A stretch of DNA of 64,000 nt, taken from the NCBI RefSeq assembly GCF_003048675.2, contig NZ_CP060707.1, positions 1,178,001 through 1,242,000 on the forward strand. Reading direction: 5' to 3'. Source of the stretch: Campylobacter concisus. GTDB taxonomy: Bacteria > Campylobacterota > Campylobacteria > Campylobacterales > Campylobacteraceae. Below the pieces are notes generated by a model. That model was not told where the DNA came from. It saw only the letters and a list, made by a program, of their open reading frames with translations, and made no database searches. Shown here piece after piece: positions 36,669 through 46,619 of the stretch. Position 1 is the stretch's first letter, and every line of letters starts with the position of its first letter. The translations under genes and the position numbers were made by a program.

Positions 36669-38501
36669 ATGAATTCCAGAAAATCAAAAATAACCATACT
36701 TTTTTTATTAATTACTTTTGGAATTTCAATCTTTGTGCTTGTTATATTTTATAGAGCGAGCATCGAGCGAAAGCTTCCTAAGCTTCAAACAAGCGACGTA
36801 AATACCGCGATCCGTGGCAACATCGTCACTAAAGACGGCTTTAGCATCTCATCAAGCCAAAAACTCTACAAAGTGATGCTTGACACCAGAAACATCGATC
36901 CAAATAAAAAAGAGATGTTCATCAAGCTCTACTCGCTTTACAGCGGTGATGATCCAAACAAAGTAAGAAAGATCATAAACGGCACAAAAGGCCTTGTCAC
37001 GCTCTCTTACAGTATTGACGCAAAGGGCGCTACTTATCTTCAGGAGCTTTCCAGAAAGCTAAACCGCAAGGGCATCTTAATCTCTTATCTTGACCCAAAA
37101 ACTGGCCTTGCCTCATTTCAAGGTATGCGCGTGATGGAGAGCGGTCAAAACCGCAAATTTATGTCTAAAGACGCCCTTACGCCAGCCATTGGTTACGTGA
37201 GTAAAACAGAGAGCGACGCACTTACTAAAAGTAAAGGTGTAAAAGGGCTTGAGAGATACTACGAGGACTACCTAGCTCCGATACAAAACGCCAAAATCCT
37301 TGGTCCGCGCGATATCGGCAACAACATAATTTTAACCAGTGATTCAAATTTAGCAACAAGGGTTGATGGCTATAACGCAGTGCTTTCTATACCGCTTAAA
37401 TTTCAAACAAAGCTAGAGCAAATTTTAGATGAAAAGCGCGAATTTCTAGATGCAAAAGAGCTAATCATCTGCATAATGAATAGCAAAAATGGCGAAATTC
37501 TAGCCCTAGCTTCTAGCTCAAGGTATGATCCTTCAAACATAAGAAAGCAAGATTACAGCGCGCTAAATTCGAGCGCAAGCGAGTATGCATACGAGGTTGG
37601 ATCGGTTTTTAAGCCTTTTATCTTCTCCATACTACTTCAAGAAAAAAAGGTAAATCCTTTTGAGCTAGTAAATACCTATAACGGCCGCTATCAGCTAGGC
37701 AAAAGGATCATCAAGGACACCCACCCAGAGCCTTTTATGAGTGCTGAAGACATCATCGTGCACAGCTCAAACATCGGTATGATCCAGCTAGTAGATAGAC
37801 TAAATGGCCCACAAATTTATCAAGGGCTTTTAAATTTTGGCTTTTCAAGAAAGACTGGCATCGACCTGCCATACGAGCAAGTGGGTATGATGCCAACGGT
37901 TACTAAACTAAATTCATCGACCTATAAAGCGACAGTTAGCTACGGATACGGCCTTCAAGCGACATTCATGCAGCTTTTGAAAGCTTATAACACCTTTAAC
38001 AACAAAGGTATCGAGGTGACGCCGCACATGGTGGCATATCTTGAGCGAAATGGCAAGCGCTACGATCTGCCAAAAGCAGAGCCAGCTCAGGTCATTTCGC
38101 AAGAGACCGCAAAGATAATGAAGAGAATTTTGATAAAAACAGTTGAAAAAGGCACTGGCTTAAAGGCATTTACACCAGGTCTTGAGATAGGCGGAAAAAC
38201 TGGCACCGCACACATCGCTTCTGGCAAAGGCGGATATAGCAACACCTATAATGGCTCGTTTTTTGGCTTCGTAAACGACACGAGAGGTAACAGCTACACG
38301 ATAGGCGTTTTAGCAAGAGACCCTAAAAAGCCTTACTACTACTTTGGTGCGCAAAGTGCGTTGCCGACATTTAAAAAGGCCGTTGATCTAATGGTTGAAG
38401 ATGGTTATTTGTTTCCAGATCCTAATGTCATAGCTGAGTTTGAAGCTAAAAAAGATAAGCTTAAAAATGATAAAGTAAAGCAAAAACCAGCGTTAGATTA
38501 A
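36669..38501 (+). CDS. ftsI: Penicillin-binding protein, FtsI/PBP2-3 type transpeptidase
   Basis: Inner-membrane class B PBP that cross-links septal peptidoglycan. One membrane helix at about residues 10-28 (ITILFLLITFGISIFVLVIF), a dimerisation domain (QTSDVNTAIRGNIVTKDG), then the transpeptidase. The active serine is in GSVFKPF (SxxK) near residue 316, with HSSNIGM (SxN) and GGKTGTAHI (KTG) following. 610 residues. No strong Shine-Dalgarno; translation may couple to fliE. FtsI over PBP2 is favoured by the flgB-flgC-fliE-pbpB order I recall in C. jejuni. Confidence 0.88.
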   Translation: MNSRKSKITILFLLITFGISIFVLVIFYRASIERKLPKLQTSDVNTAIRGNIVTKDGFSISSSQKLYKVMLDTRNIDPNKKEMFIKLYSLYSGDDPNKVRKIINGTKGLVTLSYSIDAKGATYLQELSRKLNRKGILISYLDPKTGLASFQGMRVMESGQNRKFMSKDALTPAIGYVSKTESDALTKSKGVKGLERYYEDYLAPIQNAKILGPRDIGNNIILTSDSNLATRVDGYNAVLSIPLKFQTKLEQILDEKREFLDAKELIICIMNSKNGEILALASSSRYDPSNIRKQDYSALNSSASEYAYEVGSVFKPFIFSILLQEKKVNPFELVNTYNGRYQLGKRIIKDTHPEPFMSAEDIIVHSSNIGMIQLVDRLNGPQIYQGLLNFGFSRKTGIDLPYEQVGMMPTVTKLNSSTYKATVSYGYGLQATFMQLLKAYNTFNNKGIEVTPHMVAYLERNGKRYDLPKAEPAQVISQETAKIMKRILIKTVEKGTGLKAFTPGLEIGGKTGTAHIASGKGGYSNTYNGSFFGFVNDTRGNSYTIGVLARDPKKPYYYFGAQSALPTFKKAVDLMVEDGYLFPDPNVIAEFEAKKDKLKNDKVKQKPALD

Positions 38502-38559
38502 ATTTAACTTCTAAGATATAAATATTAAATTTCAAATTTAGAGTTTAAAGTAGAAATTT

Positions 38560-38584
38560 GGATCTAGGCAAGCGGCCTAAATCC
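38560..38584. terminator. Hairpin between ftsI and the unknown gene
   Basis: GGAT-C-TAGGC pairs with GCCTA-A-ATCC across one mismatch, around an AAGCG loop. AT-rich tracts flank both sides, so it can end both convergent transcripts. Confidence 0.65.
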
Positions 38585-38589
38585 AGAAT

Positions 38590-39051
38590 TTATGCAAGTC
38601 CAAGTTCATTTAAGACAGAGCTTAAATTTACAGAATTATTTGTATTTTTGCCAAGGCTATTTTGCTTCTCAAGCAGTGTTTGGCTAGTAAGTGCCATGTT
38701 TAGCTCTTTGCGGTAGTCACTTAAAATTTTATCCATTATTTTAAGTAGCTCATTTTTTTGATCCTGCGTTTTGGTCGGATCATTTATGCTTAAAAGCTCG
38801 GTTAGCTCCTCTTTTTTCTGAGCTATTTTCTCTTCTATCTTGTTTGAATTTAGCTCATTTATAAAGCCAGCAGCACCGATCTCTGTAAGCCTTTTCTTAA
38901 ACTGCTCAAGCTTGTCTGAAACCTTTGCCTCGCTTGTGATCTTATCAAGCGTTAGACTTAAAATTTCATCAAAACTATTTTTTTTATCATTAGCTTTGCT
39001 TGAGCCTGACTGCAACAAATAATCGATAATATCGTTATTTTGAACCTTCAT
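38590..39051 (-). CDS. Unknown helical protein under sigma-54 control
   Basis: I do not recognise the family. The 153 residues have no signal peptide or membrane helix. They are rich in Lys, Glu, Asn and Ser, with a long helical middle (EEKIAQKKEELTELLSINDP) and a polar C-terminus (GKNTNNSVNLSSVLNELGLA). The disordered-then-helical N-terminus (NNDIIDYLLQSGSSKANDKK) resembles flagellar export substrates and chaperones. A clear sigma-54 promoter lies just upstream inside the end of hemH, and the gene faces the flgBC-fliE cluster, so a flagellar role is likely. AAGGAG precedes the ATG. Confidence 0.75.
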   Translation of the reverse strand: MKVQNNDIIDYLLQSGSSKANDKKNSFDEILSLTLDKITSEAKVSDKLEQFKKRLTEIGAAGFINELNSNKIEEKIAQKKEELTELLSINDPTKTQDQKNELLKIMDKILSDYRKELNMALTSQTLLEKQNSLGKNTNNSVNLSSVLNELGLA

Positions 39052-39085
39052 ACATCTCCTTTTAAATTTGAGATGCTTTTTATAA

Positions 39086-39099
39086 GCAAGATTTATTCC
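39086..39099 (-). promoter_or_regulatory. Sigma-54 promoter of the unknown gene
   Basis: On the minus strand TTAGGAATAAATCTTGCTT has GG (39099-39098) and GC (39087-39086) separated by exactly 10 bases and the TTGCTT -12 form. It lies 35 bases before the ATG at 39051, the same distance as at flgB. Confidence 0.7.
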
Positions 39100-40055
39100 T
39101 AAAGGCTAAATTCTCTAGCGTTTTTTGATTTTTCTAGGATAAAACTAGCAAATTCATCACTAAAATTTGGACACTCTACCACTTTATAAAAGCTAAAATT
39201 TAGCTCTTTTGCAAGCTTAGCGTACTCGATAACTAGCTCAAAAATGGTCTCAGAGTTATCTATACAAAAAGAGAGCGGATAGATAAGCACTTTTTTATTT
39301 TCACACTTTGCTAAAGCCTCATTTAGAGATGGCTCTAGCCATTTAACTGGGCCAAGACGCGACTGATAAGCAAGGCTTACATCTTTAAAATTTAACCCCT
39401 GCTCTTTTAGCATTTTGCTTAAAATTTGCACATGTTCGTTTATATGTTTTTCGTAGATATCGCCCTTTTCAATGATCTTGCGAGGTAAAGAGTGAGCTGA
39501 AAAGATGAGGCTAACATCGCTTATATCGGTATCTTTTATCGCTTCACGGATGTGGGAAATAATGATCTTATTGTAAGCGTCATCATCATAAAATGGCTCG
39601 CAAAGTGAAATTTTAGCTTTTAGTTTAAGCTTCTCTTTTGCCTTTTTAAAATCAGCTAGGCTCGAAGTTATCGTAGTTTGTGAGTGATGAGGATAGAGCG
39701 GCAAAAGAACTATCTCATCAAATTTTTCATACTTTTTAAGCACATCTTTTACAAATGGCGAAGTGTAGTTCATCGCAAAATCAACCGCGTCAAATTCGCT
39801 TTTAAGGCTTGAAATTTTCTCACAAAGCTTAGCTGTAAGCTCGCAAAGTGGCGACTTTCCGCCTATTTGCTCGTAGTTGTGCTTCGCAGTTTTTAGCCTA
39901 CCTTTTGTGATCATGAAAGCTACAAATTTTCTTAAAAATTTATTTTTTATACCCAAAATATATGGGTCATTAAACATATTTGTTAAGAAAATTTCGACAT
40001 CATCTAGGCTGTTTGCACCGCCCATATTTAAAAGCAAAAGAGCTTTTTTCATCAA
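39099..40055 (-). CDS. hemH: Ferrochelatase
   Basis: Last step of heme synthesis: inserts iron into protoporphyrin IX. The 318 residues have LLLLNMGGANSLDDVEIFLTN at the N-terminus, LLPLYPHHSQTTITS (family LPLYPQYS), the catalytic His in LIFSAHSLPRKII, and the later GPVKWLEPS and PLSFCIDNSET (Glu). Overlaps the preceding oxidoreductase gene by 4 bases. Supplies heme for cytochromes such as the one at 8.1 kb. Confidence 0.94.
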   Translation of the reverse strand: MMKKALLLLNMGGANSLDDVEIFLTNMFNDPYILGIKNKFLRKFVAFMITKGRLKTAKHNYEQIGGKSPLCELTAKLCEKISSLKSEFDAVDFAMNYTSPFVKDVLKKYEKFDEIVLLPLYPHHSQTTITSSLADFKKAKEKLKLKAKISLCEPFYDDDAYNKIIISHIREAIKDTDISDVSLIFSAHSLPRKIIEKGDIYEKHINEHVQILSKMLKEQGLNFKDVSLAYQSRLGPVKWLEPSLNEALAKCENKKVLIYPLSFCIDNSETIFELVIEYAKLAKELNFSFYKVVECPNFSDEFASFILEKSKNAREFSL

Positions 40056-40927
40056 AATAGTTCTCTTATTTTTATAGCGTCATCGATGTTTGAAAGTTCG
40101 CTGCTCTCGCCACTTTGGCAAAGATCGTAAAAGGCCTCGTATTGCGCTTTTAGCTCGCTATTATTTGTATCTATCTTTAAATTCATCTGTCCATTTTCGC
40201 TCACTTGATGAAGCTTGTGATCGATGAGATCGCCAAAATAGACGCCATTTTTCGCATTTACCTCTATCTTAAAGCGCTCTAGTGAGCCACAAAATGAGTC
40301 AGTGATATGCACTAGAATTTGATTTTTACTTTTAAAGCTTATCGCCACGTTATCGGCACTTTTGGCATTTGTCTTGTTTGTTTGAGTGTAGTAAAAGTCG
40401 CTGACTTCAGAATTTATGATATTTTTTGCTAGATCGATGTCTGAAACTGAGAGCTCATTTATGATATTTCCGTCGCAAAGTGGCTTAAAATGAGCGATAG
40501 AAATGCTATAAATTTCCTCTTCTTTTAAAAGTGCCTTTTTAAGTGACAAGATAGTTGGATTAAAACGCTCAGAAATTCCCGTGCAAACCCTAGTTTTGTT
40601 TGTTTTGGCGGCATATTTTATCTCTTTAAGATCTGCGATACTTTTAAAAACTGGGCGTGAGATGAGGATATTTTGACAATATTTTGCACACTGGCAAAAT
40701 GCCTCCACCATCTCCTCTCTTGGCGAGCAAAGCACGACTGCTTGAGGCTGGGCAACCTCTATAAATTCTTTAAAATCAGTATAAAAATCAGCTCTGCAAA
40801 ACTCATCAACATTGTCTTTGTCAAAAATGCCACAAATTTCAAACTCGTTTGAGCGTCTAAGCTCTAAATAATGTTTTTTACCTGTGCTGCAATAGCCGAT
40901 AATGCCGATTTTTAGCTTCACATTCAC
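40052..40927 (-). CDS. Gfo/Idh/MocA-family oxidoreductase
   Basis: NAD(P)-dependent sugar-type dehydrogenase of unknown substrate. The Rossmann start KIGIIGYCSTGKKHYLEL carries a GxxGxxG-like turn, and the second half is the GFO/IDH/MocA alpha/beta domain (FKPLCDGNIINELSVSDIDLAKN). At 291 residues it is short for the family, and the usual EKP motif is replaced by ISRPVF. It lies in an operon with hemH in the order I recall from C. jejuni. Role in surface-sugar synthesis is possible but not shown. Confidence 0.8.
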   Translation of the reverse strand: MNVKLKIGIIGYCSTGKKHYLELRRSNEFEICGIFDKDNVDEFCRADFYTDFKEFIEVAQPQAVVLCSPREEMVEAFCQCAKYCQNILISRPVFKSIADLKEIKYAAKTNKTRVCTGISERFNPTILSLKKALLKEEEIYSISIAHFKPLCDGNIINELSVSDIDLAKNIINSEVSDFYYTQTNKTNAKSADNVAISFKSKNQILVHITDSFCGSLERFKIEVNAKNGVYFGDLIDHKLHQVSENGQMNLKIDTNNSELKAQYEAFYDLCQSGESSELSNIDDAIKIRELF

Positions 40928-41053
40928 CCTTTAAAACTTTAGAAATTTTTAATTATTTTATTTACAAATCGCTTTTAAATAGATAAAACAAGAGATAGTT
41001 TTCAAAATATCACTATTTTTTCTCTTTTTAGAATTTCGCAAACGAATTTTGGC

Positions 41054-41059
41054 TAAAAT
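41054..41059 (+). promoter_or_regulatory. Extended -10 promoter of alaS
   Basis: AATTTTGGCTAAAATC lies 33 bases before the alaS ATG. It is the clearest example of the TTTTGGCTAAAAT element repeated in this window. Confidence 0.6.
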
Positions 41060-41091
41060 CAAGCAAAATTTTAAAACTAACGAGGATAAAA

Positions 41092-43650
41092 ATGCAAAAT
41101 TTAGATATAAGAAAGGCATATCTTGATTTTTTTAAATCAAAAGGTCACGAAGTAGTAGCTTCTGCGCCACTTGTGCCAAACGATGCAACACTGCTTTTTA
41201 CAAATGCTGGCATGGTGCCATTTAAGAGCATTTTCACAGGCGAAGTGCCACGCCCAACACCACCTATCCGCACTAGCTGTCAGACCTGCATAAGGGCTGG
41301 CGGTAAGCACAACGACCTTGATAACGTCGGCTACACAGCGCGCCACCACACATTTTTTGAGATGCTTGGCAACTTTAGCTTTGGCGAATACTTCAAAAAA
41401 GAGGCGATCGCTTACGCTTGGGAATTTGTCACAGAAGTGCTAAAACTACCAAAAGATAAGCTTTATGTAACCGTTCACGAAAGCGACGATGAGGCGTTTG
41501 AAATTTGGAGCACTCACATCGCAAAAGAGAGAATTTACCGCTTTGGCGACCACGATAACTTCTGGCAAATGGGTGATACTGGACCATGCGGCCCTTGCAG
41601 TGAAATTTTTTACGATCAAGGGGCTGAACACTTTAACACACCAGAAGATTACATGGGCGGCGATGGAGATAGATTTTTAGAGATCTGGAACCTTGTTTTC
41701 ATGCAGTATGAAAGAAGTGCGGATGGCAAACTAAGCCCGCTACCAAAGCCAAGCATCGATACAGGCATGGGGCTTGAGCGCGTTACTGCTATCTTGCAGG
41801 GTAAATTTAGCAACTACGACAGCACACTTTTTATGCCGCTTATCAATGAAGTGGCAAAGCTTTGCGGCAAGCCATACGTCTATGAAAGTGGTGCTAGCTA
41901 CCGCGTCATAAGCGACCACATCCGCTCAGTCACATTTTTGCTAGCTCAAGGCACGACATTTGATAAAGAGGGCCGTGGCTACGTGCTTCGCCGTATCTTA
42001 CGCCGTGCAATCCGCCATGGATACTTACTAGGCATAAAAGAGCCATTTATGTATAAGCTTGTCGATAAAGTTTGTGAGCTTATGGGCGGACACTACACCT
42101 ATCTAAACGATAAAAAAGCGGCTGTAAAAGAGCAGATCAAACTTGAAGAAGAGAGATTTTTAGCGACTATCGCTAGTGGTTTAGAGCTATTTGAGAGTGA
42201 GCTTAAAAATACAAAAGAGATTTTTAGTGGAGAGGCTGCATTTAAGCTCTATGATACATTTGGCTTCCCACTTGATCTAACGGCTGATATGCTTAGAGAA
42301 AAGGGCTTAAAGGTCGATGAGGCAAGGTTTGATGAGCTTATGAGTGAGCAAAAAGCACGTGCAAAAGCTGCTTGGAAAGGCAGTGGCGACAAGAGTGCGA
42401 AGGGCGATTTTAAAGAGCTACTTGAGAAATTTGGCGAGAATAAATTTATAGGCTACGAAGAGCTTAAGAGTAAAAGTAAAATTCTAGCCCTACTTGATGA
42501 AGAATTTAAAAATGTAGATAGCCTAGATGCTGGCAAAGAGGGCTGGGTGATGTTTGATGTCACTCCATTTTACGCTCAAAGTGGCGGTCAGTGCGGCGAT
42601 AGCGGTAAGATAGTAGGCAAAGCAAATGTGCTTGATACGCAAAAATTCCACGGACTAAATTTATCTTTAGTAAAAACTAACGCAGCGCTAAAAGTTGGCG
42701 ACGAAGTTGAGCTTGAAGTGGGCAGCGATAGAGCAGAAACTGCACGTCATCACAGCGCTACACACTTGCTTCACGCAGCCCTTAGAAGCGTGCTTGGCAC
42801 ACACATCGCTCAAGCTGGCTCAAATGTCGAGGCAGATAGGCTAAGATTTGACTTCTCTCATCCAAAGGCGCTTACTAGCGAAGAAATTTCAAAGGTCGAA
42901 AACCTTGTAAATGAGTGGATCTTAAACGGCGCAAATGCAAAAACACAGGTTATGGAGCTTGAAGAGGCTAAAAAAAGCGGAGCGATCGCGCTATTTAACG
43001 AAAAATATGCCGACAAAGTAAGAGTTGTGAGCTTTGGCGATGTCAGCAAAGAGCTTTGCGGCGGCACACACGTGAAAAACATAGATGAGATCAGATCGTT
43101 TTTCATCACAAAAGAGAGCGGCGTAAGTGCTGGTGTTAGGCGTATAGAGGCTGTTTGCTCAAGGGCTGCGCTAAATTTAGCAAGGTCGTTTAGAGCTGAG
43201 CTTGAAGAGCTAAAAGACGAGCTAAAAAGCACAGAGCCACTAAATGCCGTTAAGAAACTAAAAGGCGAGATAAAGGGCTTAAAAGATAAGCTAAAAAACG
43301 CTAAAAGCTCTCAGGAGTTAGCCTTTACAAATGTAAATGAAACTAAACTTTGTGTGGCACACATCGATGGTGGCGACATAAAAACTTTGATAGATGAGTT
43401 TAAAAATGGGCACGAAAAGGCTGCTATTTTGCTGATCCAAACAGATGAAGAGGGTAAAATTTCTCTTGCAGCTGGCGTGAAAAATGCTCCATTAAAAGCT
43501 GGCGCTTGGGTTAAATTTGCAGCGCAAATTCTAGGCGGTAATGGCGGCGGCAAAGACGACTTTGCAACAGCTGGCGGCAAAAACGCTCTAGCCATCGAAG
43601 ACGCCATAAAAAGCTCACTTGAGTATGCAAGGCAAGCTTTAGAAAAATGA
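41092..43650 (+). CDS. alaS: Alanyl-tRNA synthetase
   Basis: Charges tRNA-Ala. Class II synthetase of 852 residues: N-terminal [18 protein letters not shown] and [12 protein letters not shown], the catalytic [12 protein letters not shown], the editing domain with [12 protein letters not shown], and the zinc cysteine motif [10 protein letters not shown]. The C-Ala end has [13 protein letters not shown], family GGGGGGRPDMAQAGG. Begins an operon with a membrane gene, maf and pbp1A, each junction overlapping by 4 bases. Confidence 0.97.
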   Translation: MQNLDIRKAYLDFFKSKGHEVVASAPLVPNDATLLFTNAGMVPFKSIFTGEVPRPTPPIRTSCQTCIRAGGKHNDLDNVGYTARHHTFFEMLGNFSFGEYFKKEAIAYAWEFVTEVLKLPKDKLYVTVHESDDEAFEIWSTHIAKERIYRFGDHDNFWQMGDTGPCGPCSEIFYDQGAEHFNTPEDYMGGDGDRFLEIWNLVFMQYERSADGKLSPLPKPSIDTGMGLERVTAILQGKFSNYDSTLFMPLINEVAKLCGKPYVYESGASYRVISDHIRSVTFLLAQGTTFDKEGRGYVLRRILRRAIRHGYLLGIKEPFMYKLVDKVCELMGGHYTYLNDKKAAVKEQIKLEEERFLATIASGLELFESELKNTKEIFSGEAAFKLYDTFGFPLDLTADMLREKGLKVDEARFDELMSEQKARAKAAWKGSGDKSAKGDFKELLEKFGENKFIGYEELKSKSKILALLDEEFKNVDSLDAGKEGWVMFDVTPFYAQSGGQCGDSGKIVGKANVLDTQKFHGLNLSLVKTNAALKVGDEVELEVGSDRAETARHHSATHLLHAALRSVLGTHIAQAGSNVEADRLRFDFSHPKALTSEEISKVENLVNEWILNGANAKTQVMELEEAKKSGAIALFNEKYADKVRVVSFGDVSKELCGGTHVKNIDEIRSFFITKESGVSAGVRRIEAVCSRAALNLARSFRAELEELKDELKSTEPLNAVKKLKGEIKGLKDKLKNAKSSQELAFTNVNETKLCVAHIDGGDIKTLIDEFKNGHEKAAILLIQTDEEGKISLAAGVKNAPLKAGAWVKFAAQILGGNGGGKDDFATAGGKNALAIEDAIKSSLEYARQALEK

Positions 43651-44144
43651 TTCATCAAGAGATCGCTTTTTTTAAATTTGATCAACTAATCATCTTCTTG
43701 CACATTAGTTTCGTAGCTCTTTTTATAGGACTACAAGCTGGTTTGGTGCTTACTGGAAGCTATTTTATAAAAAATAAATTTGAAGATAAAGAGCGCTATC
43801 ACATCTTGCTTCACATCATAAGACGCTTTGGACTAGCCATCTTTGCGCTAGTTCTTGGCATCGCACTAACTAGTTTAATAATGATCTTTTACTTTGATGA
43901 TGGCAAAATGCAAAATCCGATGGCAAGTGCCATAGTAGCGACCAAATGGGCGATAGAGCTATTTTTACTCTTAAATTTAAGCTATATCTTTTATAGATAC
44001 AAAAAGGCTTTAAAAACTCTAAGATCGCACGAGATGATCGAGTTAAACGAGAGCCTAATCGTCATCATCTACTACTTCACACCGCTAAATTTACTAGCCT
44101 CGCTTGCGGCTGTCTATCTTGGCGTGAGCTATAGGGGCTTTTGA
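43647..44144 (+). CDS. Four-helix inner-membrane protein, unknown
   Basis: A 165-residue integral membrane protein with about four helices: [58 protein letters not shown] and [15 protein letters not shown]. Histidines in helix 1 (FLHIS) and between helices (LLHIIRR) could bind heme as in CopD-like proteins, but this is speculation. Overlaps alaS and maf by 4 bases each. No family assigned. Confidence 0.75.
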   Translation: MIHQEIAFFKFDQLIIFLHISFVALFIGLQAGLVLTGSYFIKNKFEDKERYHILLHIIRRFGLAIFALVLGIALTSLIMIFYFDDGKMQNPMASAIVATKWAIELFLLLNLSYIFYRYKKALKTLRSHEMIELNESLIVIIYYFTPLNLLASLAAVYLGVSYRGF

Positions 44145-44686
44145 TGATCACTCTTGCTTCTAGCTCGCCAACAAGGGCAAATTTACTAAAAGATACTGGG
44201 ATAGAATTTAAACAAATTTCTTGCAGCTTTGATGAGAGCATGATAGCTAAGAGCCTAAGACCAGAAATTTACGTCCAAAACGTCGTAAAAGCTAAAAAAG
44301 AGCAGTTTTTAAAGGCAAATGGCAAGCTTTTAAATTTACTCTTTGCAGATAGCTGTGTGGCTTGTGGGGATAAAATTTTAGGCAAGGCAAAGGATGAAAA
44401 CGAGGCACTTGCTATGCTAAATTTACAAAGTGGCAATGAGTGTAGCGTCTATACGGCGATGATATTTTTAGGCGAATTTGAGCTTATAAATGTAAGCAAG
44501 ACTACATATAAATTTGCTAAATTTAGCGAGCAAGATCTAAAAAGCTACCTAGAAAGTGGCGAGTGGCAAGGCAAAGCTGGAGCCATGACGATAGAAAATT
44601 TTAATAAAAAATACATCATCTCCCAGCACGGCGAGACAAGCACAGCAATGGGGCTAAATTTAAAAATATTAAAGGCATTTTTATGA
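44141..44686 (+). CDS. maf: Maf-family nucleoside triphosphate pyrophosphatase
   Basis: House-cleaning enzyme that hydrolyses dTTP, UTP or modified pyrimidine nucleotides. The 181 residues include the Maf signature near the N-terminus, LASSSPTRANLLKDTGIEF (SxSPxR), the central FADSCVACGDKILGKAKD with the catalytic Asp, and a GAMTIENF loop. It overlaps its neighbours by 4 bases. The position beside a cell-wall synthase repeats a common maf context. Confidence 0.9.
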   Translation: MMITLASSSPTRANLLKDTGIEFKQISCSFDESMIAKSLRPEIYVQNVVKAKKEQFLKANGKLLNLLFADSCVACGDKILGKAKDENEALAMLNLQSGNECSVYTAMIFLGEFELINVSKTTYKFAKFSEQDLKSYLESGEWQGKAGAMTIENFNKKYIISQHGETSTAMGLNLKILKAFL

Positions 44687-46611
44687 AATATATCTTGGCA
44701 TTTATCTTTGTAGTTGCCATCGCACTTGGCGGAGCGTTTTTATACTTTTATTCGCAGGTGAGATTTGACGCTTATACCATCATCGACTACAAGCCAAAGC
44801 TTGCGACACAAATTTTTGATAGAAACAACGAGCTTATCGCAAATATCTTTGAAGAAAACAGAATTTACGTAAAGTATAACGACATCCCGCCACGTGTCAT
44901 CGAAGCGCTCGTGGCTATCGAGGACACGAGCTACTTTGAGCACGGCGGTATCAACGTAGAAGCCATGGCAAGAGCAGCGATAAAGGATATCAAAGCTAGA
45001 AAGCTAGTAGAAGGCGCATCTACGCTAACTCAGCAGCTCATAAAAAACCTAGCCCTAAGCCGCGAGAAGAAATTTACAAGAAAGATAAAAGAGGTCGTGC
45101 TTGCTATGAAGCTTGAAAGCGAGCTTAGCAAAGAGGACATCATCGAAAGATACCTAAATCACGTATATTTCGGGCACGGCTACTACGGCATCAAAACAGC
45201 TGCGGAGGGATACTTTAGAAAAGAACTAAATGAGCTAAGCATAAAAGAGATAGCGATGCTAGTTGGCATGCCAAAAGCGCCAAGCACCTATGATCCTACA
45301 AAGCACCTTGACCTCTCACTTAGCCGCGCGAACAGGGTACTTGAGAGGATGTATAGCATCGGCTGGATAAACGAAGATGAGTACCGCAAGGGCGTGCTTG
45401 AAGAGCCAGCAGTCTTTGACGATACGCTAACACGCAATAAAGCCCCTTACGTGGTCGATGAGATCATAAAAGAGGCTTCAAAGAAATTTGACGATATAAA
45501 AACTGGTGGTTACAAGATACAAAGCACCGTCGATCTAAACGTGCAAAAGATCGCTCAAGACGCTCTAGTCTATGGCTACAATGAAATTTTAAAAAGAGAT
45601 AAAAAGGCAAATCCAGAGATGCTAAATGGCGCTATCGTCGTCACTCATCCACAAAGCGGACAAATTTTAGCTCTGATTGGCGGCATCGACTACGCAAAAA
45701 GTAGCTACAACCGCGCCACCCAGAGCAAGCGTCAGCCAGGATCAAGCATTAAGCCATTTATCTATCAAATAGCGCTTGATAGCGGCTACTCTGTCGTCTC
45801 TCAGGTAGCTGACATCGCTAGGACGTTTGACATGGGCAATGGCAAAGAGTGGACGCCAAAAAACTATAGTGGCGGCTTTCAAGGCTACATCACGATAAAA
45901 TCAGCCTTAACCCAGTCTCGCAACCTCGCAACCATAGATTTACTAAACGATCTTGGTCTTAGCTCGGTTCGCAAACAGCTTACAGATATGGGCTTTAACG
46001 ACATCCCTGAAAATTTATCAATCGCACTTGGTAGCTTTGGGATTTCGCCACTTGACTTTGCGAAATTTTACTCGATGTTTCCAAACGATGGCGAAGTGGT
46101 CGAGCCTACGCTCATTAAGCATATAGAAAATAGCTTTGGCGCGTCGATGGACTATGAGCCACAAAAGAAGCAGGTGCTAAAACCTGAGCAGGCATTTTTG
46201 ATGACTACCTTGCTTCAAAACGTCGTAAACAACGGCACCGGACGCAACGCAAAGGTAAATGGCATCCAGATCGCTGGCAAGACTGGCACGTCAAACAACA
46301 GCATCGATGCTTGGTTTTGTGGCTATTCGCCTGATATCGAGGCCATCATCTGGTACGGAAACGACGATAACAGCCCTATGAAAAAGGTCGAGGGTGGCAG
46401 CAGAACAGCGGCGCCTGTCTTTAAGAAATTTATGGAGGGCTATATCAAGCTCTACCCTACCCTAAGACGTGCATTTGAACAGCCTGATGGTGTCTATAAA
46501 GGATACTACAACGGCGCTGATGAGTACTACACAAACGACTCACCGTTGCCGCAAAATACGCCAACAAATGACATTATTCAAGATCAAGAAAACGATGGAT
46601 TATTATTTTAG
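44683..46611 (+). CDS. pbpA: Penicillin-binding protein 1A
   Basis: Bifunctional class A PBP that polymerises and cross-links peptidoglycan. One N-terminal membrane helix (residues 2-22). The GT51 domain has AIEDTSYFEHGGINVEAM (Glu catalytic) and GASTLTQQLIKNLALS. The transpeptidase domain has SxxK in GSSIKPFIYQ, SRN in QSRNLAT, and KTGT in IAGKTGTSNNSID. 642 residues, normal. It follows maf with a 4-base overlap and precedes the ComEA-like gene by 8 bases. Confidence 0.94.
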   Translation: MKYILAFIFVVAIALGGAFLYFYSQVRFDAYTIIDYKPKLATQIFDRNNELIANIFEENRIYVKYNDIPPRVIEALVAIEDTSYFEHGGINVEAMARAAIKDIKARKLVEGASTLTQQLIKNLALSREKKFTRKIKEVVLAMKLESELSKEDIIERYLNHVYFGHGYYGIKTAAEGYFRKELNELSIKEIAMLVGMPKAPSTYDPTKHLDLSLSRANRVLERMYSIGWINEDEYRKGVLEEPAVFDDTLTRNKAPYVVDEIIKEASKKFDDIKTGGYKIQSTVDLNVQKIAQDALVYGYNEILKRDKKANPEMLNGAIVVTHPQSGQILALIGGIDYAKSSYNRATQSKRQPGSSIKPFIYQIALDSGYSVVSQVADIARTFDMGNGKEWTPKNYSGGFQGYITIKSALTQSRNLATIDLLNDLGLSSVRKQLTDMGFNDIPENLSIALGSFGISPLDFAKFYSMFPNDGEVVEPTLIKHIENSFGASMDYEPQKKQVLKPEQAFLMTTLLQNVVNNGTGRNAKVNGIQIAGKTGTSNNSIDAWFCGYSPDIEAIIWYGNDDNSPMKKVEGGSRTAAPVFKKFMEGYIKLYPTLRRAFEQPDGVYKGYYNGADEYYTNDSPLPQNTPTNDIIQDQENDGLLF

Positions 46612-46619
46612 GAGATAAG

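Noticed and set aside
43311-43685. Minus-strand 124-codon frame opposite alaS and the membrane gene
   Set aside because: Both plus-strand genes are unambiguous, and the antisense frame has shadow-like composition.
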